From: an uncultured Draconibacterium sp.
GTDB taxonomy: Bacteria > Bacteroidota > Bacteroidia > Bacteroidales > Prolixibacteraceae
NCBI RefSeq assembly: GCF_913063105.1
Contig: NZ_CAJXYQ010000005.1
Span: forward strand, 248,001 to 312,000
DNA: 64,000 nucleotides
Direction: 5' to 3'
Position 1 is the first letter of the stretch, and every line of letters begins with the position of its first letter. A program made the translations under genes and the position numbers. Below, piece by piece: positions 44,541 to 54,500 of the stretch. The notes beneath the pieces were generated by a model. It worked only from the letters and a program-made list of their open reading frames with translations. It was not told the origin of the DNA and made no database searches.

Positions 44541-46454
44541 ATGAAAATACAAAACTTGATTATAGCACTTGTGTTCATAGGATTATTTAATTCATGTTTA
44601 AAAACGAAAACCTATATTCTAGAATCACCAAATGGAGAAATTCAACTTAGCCTAAGCAACATCGATAATTCATGTGGATTGACCCTTAAAAAGAATAAGT
44701 ATACAATCATTGATAGTTCATACCTTGGACTACAAGTAAACAAGTTAGATTTTTCTAAAAACGTTTCGATTGAAGGCTTTTCAAAAAGTACTGTTGATGA
44801 GACCTGGGAAACCGTTAATGGGAAACAACAAACAGTTCGCAATTATTACAATGAATACAAAGTACAAGTAGTCAGCCAGAACATAATCCAAGCTTCATAC
44901 GAAATAATTTTCAGGCTTTATAACGATGGATTTGCCTACAGGTATAATTTTCCTGAGCACTGCTTTAAGGATAGTATTTTAATCGATAAAGAACTTACGC
45001 ACTTGAATATCAATGGTGATTTTACGTATTGGGCATACAATCGCGAATACCACAACCTTGGTCCGGCAAACAGGGCAGAAGAGGTAAATGAAGAAGTTCT
45101 GATCCCGATGGTTATGAAACTGGGAGACAATGGTTATATGGCTATTCATGAAGCTGAGATTATTGAATTTGGACCATTATCGATTAATGCTGCTGCTGCT
45201 GATAATTCGCTGGGTTTCAATATTGATTATTCGGCAAGGGATAAAGGTTTTAAAACATCCTGGCGCACATTTATCCTTGGCGATAAAGTTGGCGATTTGG
45301 TGGAATCTAATATGTTAACCAATTTAAATGAACCTTGTAAAATAGAAGATACATCGTGGATTAAACCCGGAAAGTCGTTATGGGACTGGCGAGTGTGGGG
45401 ATATCAGGCAGAAGATGGATATACCTATAAGCTAGATACAAAAACACATAAAAGATTTATTGATTTTGCTGCCGAGAATAATATTCAATATCTCCTCATA
45501 GACGCAGACTGGTATGGTGAAGAGTTCAACGAGAAGTCAGACCCAACAACTGCCAGAAAAGATATAGACATTGAGGAATGCATGCGATATGCATCTAAAA
45601 AAGGAGTTGGTGTAATTTTATATTTAAACGATGTAGGAGCAAAGCAATTTGGGCTCGAAAGAGTATTGAGACAATTCTCTGACTGGGGAGCATCAGGAGT
45701 TAAATATGGATTTATGACCGGGACACCGGAAGAAAAGGTCTTACATACAAGAAAGGTTGTTGAGCTATGTGCTAAATACAGACTTACTGTTAATTTCCAT
45801 GATAATCCAATTGCACCTAGTGGTGACCGAAGGATGTACCCAAATTTATTAACGAAAGAATACGGACACGCTCAGGCTGATGCCAAGCGTTCCTATTACC
45901 CTGAGACGGCGGTTAACCAACCACTGATTAATATGATTGCCGGGCCACTGGATTTGACCAATTGCTGGTTTGATTTAAACAGTGCACATTCGCGTGTAAA
46001 AGTATTTCAGGAAATTCCCGGAACTGTTTCAGCCGAGGTAGCAAAGCTTATAACCATTTATACAGGCATGATGATTTTGCCAGACAGCCCGGAGGAATAT
46101 CTTAAAAAAGACGATTTATTTGATTGCATCCGAAAAATGCCAGCTCAATTTGACAGTTTCAAGGTGCTTGACGCTGAGCTTGATAAATATGTGAGTATCG
46201 CACGTAAAGCGGGTGACGACTGGTTTATTGGCTCACTTACCAACCGCGACCAAAGGAACCTTGAAGTTGATTTAAGTTTCCTTCCCGAGAATCAGAAATT
46301 TGAAGCAGTGATTTATTCAGATACAAAAGATACCCATTTTTTGGAGAACAAGGAAGCATATCAAATAGAAACCATGGAAGTAGAAAATGGTACTAAGCTT
46401 AACATTTATCTTGCACCTGGAGGAGGGTGCGCAGTATACTTGAAAAAATTATAA
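44541..46454 (+). CDS. GH97-family protein with divergent catalytic residues
   Basis: The ATG at 44541 gives a lipoprotein (IGLFNSCLKTK) of 637 residues. The GH97 N-domain is clear (ILESPNGEIQLSLSN; EIIFRLYNDGFAYRYNFPE), as is the barrel with LLIDADWYG, KKGVGVILYLND, VNFHDNPIAPSGDRRMYPN and GPLDLTNCWFD. Where retaining GH97 enzymes have the nucleophile Asp (VKxDFM), this protein has VKYGFM near residue 386. Gly there is expected in inverting members, but the paired base positions read Asp (FHD, WFD), not Glu. Neither classical mechanism fits cleanly. It is probably an alpha-glycosidase of unknown specificity. Confidence 0.85.
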   Translation: MKIQNLIIALVFIGLFNSCLKTKTYILESPNGEIQLSLSNIDNSCGLTLKKNKYTIIDSSYLGLQVNKLDFSKNVSIEGFSKSTVDETWETVNGKQQTVRNYYNEYKVQVVSQNIIQASYEIIFRLYNDGFAYRYNFPEHCFKDSILIDKELTHLNINGDFTYWAYNREYHNLGPANRAEEVNEEVLIPMVMKLGDNGYMAIHEAEIIEFGPLSINAAAADNSLGFNIDYSARDKGFKTSWRTFILGDKVGDLVESNMLTNLNEPCKIEDTSWIKPGKSLWDWRVWGYQAEDGYTYKLDTKTHKRFIDFAAENNIQYLLIDADWYGEEFNEKSDPTTARKDIDIEECMRYASKKGVGVILYLNDVGAKQFGLERVLRQFSDWGASGVKYGFMTGTPEEKVLHTRKVVELCAKYRLTVNFHDNPIAPSGDRRMYPNLLTKEYGHAQADAKRSYYPETAVNQPLINMIAGPLDLTNCWFDLNSAHSRVKVFQEIPGTVSAEVAKLITIYTGMMILPDSPEEYLKKDDLFDCIRKMPAQFDSFKVLDAELDKYVSIARKAGDDWFIGSLTNRDQRNLEVDLSFLPENQKFEAVIYSDTKDTHFLENKEAYQIETMEVENGTKLNIYLAPGGGCAVYLKKL

Positions 46455-46544
46455 AAGAGGTATGAAGCTTTTTTACAGCATCAAATAATCTGGTGCAGGA
46501 AAGGTGTAAAGGGAATAATAAACATTGATTAAGAAAATGAAAAA

Positions 46545-48014
46545 ATGATTACTTTTTTAATCTCCATAGTAGCGTTGGTATTGGGATATTTTATTTATGG
46601 TTCCTGGGTTGACCGAAAGTTTGGTTCAGATGCAAATCGAAAAACCCCGGCAATTACAGAAAACGATGGGGTGGATTTTATTCCAATGAAAAATGGGAAA
46701 ATATTCCTTATTCAATTTTTAAATATTGCAGGTTTAGGACCAATTTTTGGGGCAATTGCTGGAGCTTTATGGGGACCTGTAGCCTTTGTTTGGATTGTAG
46801 TGGGGGCAATTTTTGCTGGTGGTGTCCATGATTATTTTTCAGGAATGCTCTCCATCCGACATAAAGGTGCAAGTATTCCCGAAATTGTTGGGCAATATCT
46901 TGGTTCTGGAATAAAGAATTTCATGCGGTTTTTTGCCGTCATATTACTGATTCTTGTTGGGGTAGTATTTGTGAAAGGACCGGCAAGTATCCTGGCTCCT
47001 ATATCTGGTATAAAGGTTTCAATATTGGTTATTGCAATCTTTTCGTATTATTTTTTAGCTACGCTTATTCCTGTTGATAAATTGATAGGAAAAATATATC
47101 CGGTATTTGGTTTGACATTGCTAATTATGGCAATAGGGATTTTTTTAATGATACTTTTCAATGGATTGCCCGTTCCTGATTTAACCCTGGGTAATTTAAA
47201 AAACATGCATAGCAATCCATCAGAGTATCCGGTGTTCCCGCTGCTATTTATTACCATTGCATGTGGGGCTATCTCCGGGTTTCATTCCACCCAATCACCT
47301 TTAATGGCGAGATGCTTAAAAAACGAGCAAGATGGTAAAAAAATATTTTTTGGAGCAATGATAGCAGAAGGTATTGTGGCGTTAATATGGGCTGCAGTAG
47401 CAATGTCTTTTTTTGGAGGAGTTAAAGAACTTGGCGCTGTGATGGAAGTTGAAGGTCAGAACGCTGCCTGGGTTGTAAACGAGATTTGTAATTCATTGCT
47501 TGGCAAGATAGGTGGTTTATTAGCAATTATTGGAGTTGTGGTAGCACCAATTTCTTCGGGAGATACAGCCTTTAGAAGTGCTCGCTTAACAATTTCTGAT
47601 TCATTTAACCTTAAGCAGGATAAACTTGTTAAGAGGCTGCTAATTACCATTCCACTATTCGCAATCGGAATTGCATTAACAAATATTGATTTTGGGATTG
47701 TATGGAGATACTTTGGTTGGGCAAACCAAACCTTGGCAACTATTGTATTGTGGACCGCTACAGTATATATGCTGAAAATGCATAAGAATTTCTTATTCTT
47801 ATTGATACCTTCTGTTTTTATGAGTTTTATAGTGCTAAGTTATATTCTCATTGCACCTGAAGGCTTTCAATTGGATAAAACAATAGCATATATCCTAAGC
47901 ATTATAGGAACAATAATATTAACCGCCATCTTCTTTTTCTCATTTTCTTCGCATATAAAAAAACAGCAAAGAGGCGATATAAAAAGCAACATTAACAAAA
48001 TAAATTCAAAATGA
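46545..48014 (+). CDS. CstA-family transporter
   Basis: A 489-residue inner-membrane protein with many hydrophobic helices. The CstA core is recognisable: FIPMKNGKIFLIQFLNIAGLGPIFGAI, VHDYFSGMLSIRHKGASIPEIVGQYLG, CGAISGFHSTQSPLMARC and GVVVAPISSGDTAFRSARL. CstA proteins import peptides or pyruvate. At 489 residues it matches the shorter Bacteroidetes/Clostridia form. Its presence in a glycan operon suggests uptake of a small keto-acid product; that is inference. Its stop overlaps the next start (ATGA at 48011). Confidence 0.88.
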   Translation: MITFLISIVALVLGYFIYGSWVDRKFGSDANRKTPAITENDGVDFIPMKNGKIFLIQFLNIAGLGPIFGAIAGALWGPVAFVWIVVGAIFAGGVHDYFSGMLSIRHKGASIPEIVGQYLGSGIKNFMRFFAVILLILVGVVFVKGPASILAPISGIKVSILVIAIFSYYFLATLIPVDKLIGKIYPVFGLTLLIMAIGIFLMILFNGLPVPDLTLGNLKNMHSNPSEYPVFPLLFITIACGAISGFHSTQSPLMARCLKNEQDGKKIFFGAMIAEGIVALIWAAVAMSFFGGVKELGAVMEVEGQNAAWVVNEICNSLLGKIGGLLAIIGVVVAPISSGDTAFRSARLTISDSFNLKQDKLVKRLLITIPLFAIGIALTNIDFGIVWRYFGWANQTLATIVLWTATVYMLKMHKNFLFLLIPSVFMSFIVLSYILIAPEGFQLDKTIAYILSIIGTIILTAIFFFSFSSHIKKQQRGDIKSNINKINSK

Positions 48015-49762
48015 TGAAAAGAGTAAATATAATAATATTGCTTGCAGTAATATGTCAGCTTAATATTAAAGCACAATCAGTTTTATTAGAAGCTGAAAGT
48101 TTTACCAATCAGGGAGGTTGGGTAGTCGACCAGCAATTTATCCATTCTATGGGGTCGCCCTATTTATTAGCTCACGGATATGGAGAAGCGGTTGAGGATG
48201 CTAGCACAAAAGCAGAATTTCCGGGAAAAGGGAAATATCACTTTTGGGTTCGAACAAAGGATTGGGTTCCCGACCATCCTGCAACTCCTGGTATGTTTAA
48301 ACTGGAAATAAATGGAAAGGAATTAAAACCCATTTTTGGAACAAATTCGTTTGGATGGCAATGGGTTTACGGAGGGGCTGTAAAAATTAAGAATCCTTCT
48401 GCCACGATTAAATTGAAGGACTTGACAGGCTTCGAAGGTCGTTGCGATGCAATATACTTTTCTAAAAATAAAAACGACTACCTTCCTGAGACGATAGAAA
48501 AAATGGCGGACTGGAGAGAAGATAAGTTAGGTCTGACGGCTCCATCTTTGGCCGGTGATTACGACCTGGTAGTCGTTGGTGGTGGTTTAGCTGGTTGTTG
48601 TGCCGCTGTGGCCGCTGCAAGACAAGGATTGCAAGTGGCTTTAATAAACGACCGACCTGTACTAGGAGGGAATGCAAGTAAAGAAGTTCGGGTACATACG
48701 GAAGGGTTAGAATACTATACCCTTGTGCAAGAGCTGAATACCTCGTGGTATCCTAATGGAGACAAGGAAGCAATCCCAACCAACGATACAATAATGCAGG
48801 TTGTCGAAGATGAAAAAAACATCGATATATTTTTAAATACGTATATAAACAAGGTAAAAAAAGAAGGGGAGCATATTACCGAAGTTCAGGGTTTTAATAC
48901 AAAAACTGCGAAAAAGGTAAAGTTTAAAGGCAATTATTTTGTTGATGCTACCGGCAATGGCTGGGTTGGCTATTATGCAGGAGCACAGTTTATGATGGGT
49001 CGGGAAGCTAAAGATAAGTTTAACGAGTCGATGGCACCAGATAAAGAAGATAAAATGACGATGGGAAACTCTGTGCTTTGGAACTCATTCGATGCAGGTG
49101 TACCAAGTAAATTTCCTGAAGTTCCATGGGCAACAGAGGTAGCAAAAGACTACAAAGTTACAGGAGGAGAGTGGTTTTGGGAATATGGAATGCACCTAAA
49201 TACCATTTACGATGCCGAAGAAATCCGCGATCATCTGTTTCGGGCAATATATGGAACATGGAGCAATGTTAAGGCAGACAAAGAGAACGCCAACCTAAAA
49301 TTAGAGTGGGTGGCATATATAGCCGGCACGCGTGAATCAAGAAGAATAGTAGGGGAATATATTTTAACCGAAAACGATGTGGTGAATAACCCTGATTTCG
49401 AAGATGGTTTTGTTGTTGAACAACGCGATATTGACATTCACTACCCAAAACCCGGGAAATATGATTTTATTTCCTATGCAGATTTTCAACATATAAAACA
49501 ATATAAAATTCCGTATCGCTGCTTGATTTCTAAGGATATTCCAAATTTATTTTTGGCGGGACGTTGTTTTTCTGCTTCACATGTAGGTTTGGGTAGCCCA
49601 AGGGTTATGCATACCACAGCTCAAATGGGGGTTGTAGTTGGTTATGCTGCAACAATATGTAAAGAACAAAAATGTTTACCTATTGATGTTTACAGCAAGC
49701 ACCTTCCAACTTTACGCGAAAGATTAGACAAAATTAAATCGGGCGCAAAATTTAAACGTTAG
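48011..49762 (+). CDS. Exported FAD-dependent oxidoreductase with an N-terminal binding module
   Basis: A 583-residue protein with a Sec signal (to about residue 22, LNIKAQ). Residues about 23-155 form a beta-rich module (LLEAESFTNQGGWVVDQQF; GKYHFWVRTKDWV; CDAIYFSK) that looks like a carbohydrate-binding domain. The FAD domain begins DYDLVVVGGGLAGCCAAVAA near residue 183, and RPVLGGNASKEVRVHTEG follows, as in the FAD_oxidored family (PF12831). The C-terminal FAD strand is ISKDIPNLFLAGRCFSAS. Sec export of an FAD enzyme is unusual but is known for this family in PUL-like loci. It may oxidise a sugar or reoxidise a carrier. Confidence 0.82.
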   Translation: MMKRVNIIILLAVICQLNIKAQSVLLEAESFTNQGGWVVDQQFIHSMGSPYLLAHGYGEAVEDASTKAEFPGKGKYHFWVRTKDWVPDHPATPGMFKLEINGKELKPIFGTNSFGWQWVYGGAVKIKNPSATIKLKDLTGFEGRCDAIYFSKNKNDYLPETIEKMADWREDKLGLTAPSLAGDYDLVVVGGGLAGCCAAVAAARQGLQVALINDRPVLGGNASKEVRVHTEGLEYYTLVQELNTSWYPNGDKEAIPTNDTIMQVVEDEKNIDIFLNTYINKVKKEGEHITEVQGFNTKTAKKVKFKGNYFVDATGNGWVGYYAGAQFMMGREAKDKFNESMAPDKEDKMTMGNSVLWNSFDAGVPSKFPEVPWATEVAKDYKVTGGEWFWEYGMHLNTIYDAEEIRDHLFRAIYGTWSNVKADKENANLKLEWVAYIAGTRESRRIVGEYILTENDVVNNPDFEDGFVVEQRDIDIHYPKPGKYDFISYADFQHIKQYKIPYRCLISKDIPNLFLAGRCFSASHVGLGSPRVMHTTAQMGVVVGYAATICKEQKCLPIDVYSKHLPTLRERLDKIKSGAKFKR

Positions 49763-49800
49763 CACATTCATTATCATAATAATACAATAAAATAAATACA

Positions 49801-50607
49801 ATGGTTTCAAAAAAAGGAATAAGTATCCTGTCTCTATTATCGATGTTAATTGTTCTCTTTGCTTGCAATAAGCCAAAGGAGGAAGAATGGATTCAGCTAT
49901 TCAATGGGAAAGATCTTGAAAATTGGCAGATTAAATTTAGATGTCAAGAGCTAGGTGTAAATTATAAAAACACCTTTAGGGTTGAAGATGGCTTGTTAAA
50001 AGTGCGTTACGATAACTGGAATACCTATGACAGGGATTATGGGCATATTTTTTACAAAGATGAGTTTTCGCATTATAAACTAAGGGCGGAATATCGATTT
50101 GTTGGTGAACAAGTGACCGATGGACCAGGTTGGGCTTTTAAAAATAATGGGCTAATGATTCATGGACAAAAACCGGAGACTATGCAGTTTCAACAGGGAT
50201 TTCCAGTTTCTTTAGAAGTGCAATTACTTGGTGGAAATGGGAAAAAAGAACGCCCAACTGGAAATCTTTGTACACCAGGTACTAATGTGGTGTATAACGA
50301 TTCCTTATATACTCCGCATATAATTGAATCTTCATCTGATACTTATCATGACGAACAGTGGGTAACCATTGAGGTTCATGTTCATGGAAGCGACTCTATA
50401 AAGCATTTTGTTAATGGTGAATTAGTATTACAGTATGAGCAGCCGCAAATTGATACAACCGATATGTATATCGATTCTTTGATACCTGCGGATGGAAATT
50501 TGATTCTATCAAAAGGTACCATCTCCTTGCAAGCTGAAAGTCATCCTATCGATTTCAGAAAGGTTGAATTACTGGTTTTGGAGAAAAATGAAGAATCTAT
50601 TAAGTAA
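49801..50607 (+). CDS. DUF1080 lipoprotein C (long type)
   Basis: A 268-residue lipoprotein (LIVLFACNKPK). DUF1080 landmarks are IQLFNGKDLENWQIKFR, GVNYKNTFRVEDGLLKVRYDNW, YKLRAEYRFV, NNGLMIHGQKPET and SLEVQLLGG, closing with IDFRKVELLVL. It aligns most closely with the copy at 42358, sharing the NTFRV-DG and PTGNLCTPGT segments. It is 38 bases after the FAD oxidoreductase gene, which again puts a DUF1080 protein directly behind a redox enzyme. Confidence 0.85.
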   Translation: MVSKKGISILSLLSMLIVLFACNKPKEEEWIQLFNGKDLENWQIKFRCQELGVNYKNTFRVEDGLLKVRYDNWNTYDRDYGHIFYKDEFSHYKLRAEYRFVGEQVTDGPGWAFKNNGLMIHGQKPETMQFQQGFPVSLEVQLLGGNGKKERPTGNLCTPGTNVVYNDSLYTPHIIESSSDTYHDEQWVTIEVHVHGSDSIKHFVNGELVLQYEQPQIDTTDMYIDSLIPADGNLILSKGTISLQAESHPIDFRKVELLVLEKNEESIK

Positions 50608-50755
50608 AAATTTGAATTATAGTTGGTTGCTAAAATGGGAGTACCCGTTCTGGCATTGGTTCCGAAGGTTTGGTTAGTTAGATTGTAAAGGCGAGAGCAG
50701 TTCAAAATTGAATTGTTCTTGCCAACACAATCTGAATATGTTTTAATAAATAAAT

Positions 50756-51460
50756 ATGAAATTACGATACATTAATTACATTTCAATCCTCGTTATTCTT
50801 GCCGTATTAGGAATAACCTCATGTGCATTTTTCAATAAATTTCATAAAGAATCGAGGTGGGAATCACTATTCAACGGAAAAAACCTTGAAGGATGGATTC
50901 AAAAGAATGGAACTGCAACTTATCGTGTTGAGGATGGTGCTATAATCGGGAAAACAACAAAGGGAAGTCCTAATTCTTTTCTCTGTACTGAAAATGAATA
51001 CAGCGATTTTGACCTAACTTTTGAGGTGATACTTTATGATAATGACCTTAATTCAGGGGTACAAGTTCGATCTAAAACCTTTGAGCCAAGAAATGGTCAG
51101 GATTTTGGTCAAGTCAGTGGACCACAAGTAGAAATAATGACGAGTATAAATAATGGAGGTTCTTCGGGGTATATCTGGGGTGAAGGAATGAACCGAGGTT
51201 GGATTTCACCGGTAAGTAAAAAGAAACGACATAAGGTTTTTAAAGATAATGAATGGAACTCATTTCGAATTTTGGCGGTAGGAGCAAGGATTCAAACTTG
51301 GATAAACGGTGAACAGATTGATGATGTTACTGACGAAGAGGCTTTTAAGACAAATCCTAAAGGTTTTATAGGACTTCAGGTTCATGGAATACCATTAGAA
51401 CGTGATCGTGGACCTCTTCAGGTTGCATGGAGAAATATTCAAATTAAGGCATTAAAATAA
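50756..51460 (+). CDS. DUF1080 lipoprotein D (short type)
   Basis: A 234-residue lipoprotein (LAVLGITSCAFFNK). It has a single DUF1080 domain: ESLFNGKNLEGWIQKNG, ATYRVEDGAIIGKT, FDLTFEVILYDNDLNSGVQVRS, GPQVEIMTSINNGGSSGYIWGEG, and the ending QVAWRNIQIKALK. This is the common type found beside Gfo/Idh/MocA genes. A 148-base gap precedes it. It is the fourth DUF1080 copy in the run. Confidence 0.87.
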   Translation: MKLRYINYISILVILAVLGITSCAFFNKFHKESRWESLFNGKNLEGWIQKNGTATYRVEDGAIIGKTTKGSPNSFLCTENEYSDFDLTFEVILYDNDLNSGVQVRSKTFEPRNGQDFGQVSGPQVEIMTSINNGGSSGYIWGEGMNRGWISPVSKKKRHKVFKDNEWNSFRILAVGARIQTWINGEQIDDVTDEEAFKTNPKGFIGLQVHGIPLERDRGPLQVAWRNIQIKALK

Positions 51461-51519
51461 GGAGTTAAAAGCACCTGAGTTTATTATTCATCAGGTGAGA
51501 TAAATGTGAAGAAAGTGAG

Positions 51520-54500
51520 ATGAAGATATTTTTTCAGAAAACAAGCAAAAAGTTAATCCCGATTATACTGCTTCTTATTGCTTTAAAAGCAATAAGTCAG
51601 GATGAATCGTATCAATATACCAATTCTAGTTATGACTTAACAAAGTTTATAAAAAAAACACTGGAAGTTCCTGATGAGTTGACAGTTAATAAACAAAATG
51701 GAGTACTTTCAGTATCAGGTCTGTTTCCGAAGAAAGGTTACGAAGTAAAATTTTCTAAAGGAATTAAACTTCCCGAATCTAGAGGGCAGGTAGGAGCAGA
51801 GTTACTAATTGATTCAGAAGGGCAAAATTTAAATACTACCAGCAATATAAATGTCTTTTTTCTAATACGAGATTCGAATGGAAAAAGATGGACTTTTAAT
51901 TCAAATTATGATGCTTGGTCATCCAGAAAAGCACCTTTCAACACATGGGTTGTTTTTGAGTCGTTTGCACTGGAAGCTAAAAATAATGATGGGATTCCCA
52001 GGGGAATTGCAAGTCCTGCAAATGATGGATTCCCACAGGGGGCATTAACACTTGAAGGTTTCCTCTTTAAACCCCGGAACGAGATTAAATGTACAGTTTT
52101 TATAAAAAGCATATTTCAGGAAAATATTGACAGAAACATAGTTAACCTTCACTGGGGACTGGGCAATCGCTTTTTATGTAATGGTTTACCCGAAGCGGAG
52201 AAACCATACCTTTGCGTAACAGACCTTGCCAGCTCTCCCGGAAAATATTGTTTTCAATGGGTGGTGAAAAATAGCACAACACGCGAGACCGTTTCCTCAG
52301 GAAAAAAGGAGTTTACCATAAAAAAGCAGCGTGTTCCATCCAAAGAAAAACTTCAATTTCCTGCTTTCCCTGAAGGTACATATCGAATGTTTGGAAAGCT
52401 ATATTTAAAAAACAGGCTTTCTTCCGAAGGTTTCCCTTTAGCAAAGGATGTTAAAGAATACGAAGATTGGTTTTACATAATTAGAAATACGAAACCTACT
52501 TCCGGTTTTGTGATAAAACATGCTCCTGTAATTGAGGTTGCACCGGATAGGTATTCGGGAATTTATAGTGAAAATGAAGTGAAAAATGGACTAAAAGTCC
52601 CAATTAAAATAAATGCCGAAATAAATAATGGAATTGTACAAACAGATTGGTTAACATACGATGAAAAAACAATTTCCAGTTCGAAACAAACCACTGAATT
52701 CTCCGGGAAAAGTGAAAAACTGTTTTATACCGACTTCCCAATTCATGAAGACGAAAGAGCTTTTTTTCTTGTTGTATCATTGTTCGATTCAAAAAACAAT
52801 CTTATTGAGAAGAAAAAGCATCTGTTGGGAATAAAGGGAGGAGAAGAAGATGGGCCGGATTTTTCAACCTTACCAAGTCTTTCAGATTATGATCCTTGTT
52901 TTCATGTTGGTGTAACTGGTATCGGTCCAAAATTCAGAGGTGTTGATCGCTATAAATCGAACCTCGAAGGACTAATTAAAAATGGCGTAAGGGCTATTGA
53001 GTTGCACATAGATTGGGCATTTCTTGAACCCTTGCCCGGTGTGTGGACTTTTAGAGAACTGGATAACATTCTTGATATTACATACAAAGCCGGGGTGAAG
53101 GTTACCATGCGATTTAGAAATGACTTTACGCATTATACTGTTCCCGACTGGATTCAATCTGATTATTTATGCCAACAAAATGGAATTGTGGATGGATTAA
53201 TATCCAATGGACCTTCGTATTCTACTTGTAATAAAAGTTGGCACAAGGCTAATCATAACTATCTTTCTACCATTGTTCGTCGTTATTCAAAACACCCTGC
53301 GATTACCGGTTTTAAGGTATTGCATAATACTCGTGAGGCCTTCTATGTCGACAGGCCTTTCAAATATCAATTTACCGATTACAGCCATTCCTCTTTATTA
53401 GCTTTTCATATTTTCCTGCAAAAGAATTATAAGAATTTGGAGGAGTTAAACGCTGCCTGGAGTACATCTTATTCTGACTGGGAAGAAATAAAACTACCAC
53501 AACCTTTTTGGGGGGAAGAACAAATGGATACCAGAGTTTGCTGGGGAGATTTTAAAAGTTTTAAAGCGGAGGTTTTTAATAATCATTTAAATAACATAAT
53601 TGATGCCATTCGTAAATACGAAAACGAAAAGAAACTTTGTATTTATACTTTAAATGCATTAACTGGTCCTGGTTATAAAACCGTTCTGGATAGAATGAAG
53701 AACGATAATATTGAGTTCGCAACTGGAGGCGCTATTCCTCACGGCACCATCGAATTCACAAGGTTATTTTCTGCGTTAAACCGTATTCATGTTGAGCCTG
53801 AACCTAATAGCTATTCAATGAGAGATGCTGTTATGTTAGACGACCATGCAGGTATGATGTTGGAAGGAGCCGTTGGTAAAAAACCAACTTTCTTTTTCTA
53901 TTGGACAACTGTAACCCCACCAATGGAGGAAGCTCAAAGAGAATTAAGTGCCCTTAGGAGAGTAAACGATTGGGAATTGGCAATGGATAAAATCGGATCA
54001 ATTAATCTTCCACCAATGGATCTTGGGATTGCTTTTTCAATGGAAAATCTTGGCTTTGTTAAGAGGAGTTATTACATGAATTCCATTCTTGGAGATATTA
54101 AACCATTCTTTAATAAGCTTGGACATCTTGGATTGATGGTACAAGGAATCGATGACATTGCTGAATATTCCGATTATTCAAAACAACCAGTTATCTGGGT
54201 GCCTTCCACTGGTGCCGAAGTAATGTCGACCGCTTTACGAAAGAATTTAAAGAACTATGTAGAAAATGGTGGCTATTTGATTGCTTCAGTTCATAGCGGA
54301 ACAAGATATCCGGTTGTGGAGTGCACCGTTCCAAGAGATGAAACTATTATTCGTAACGAGTCAATATCGTTTACGAAGGAACTCGGTTTCAGTAAAAATG
54401 AAATAGAAAATGATTCTGAAAAAGCTGCAACAGCAATTTTAGAAATCGAGGGTGAACCACAAGTTCTTCTTTCACGTCCGGTGGCTTTGGTTAAAAAACC

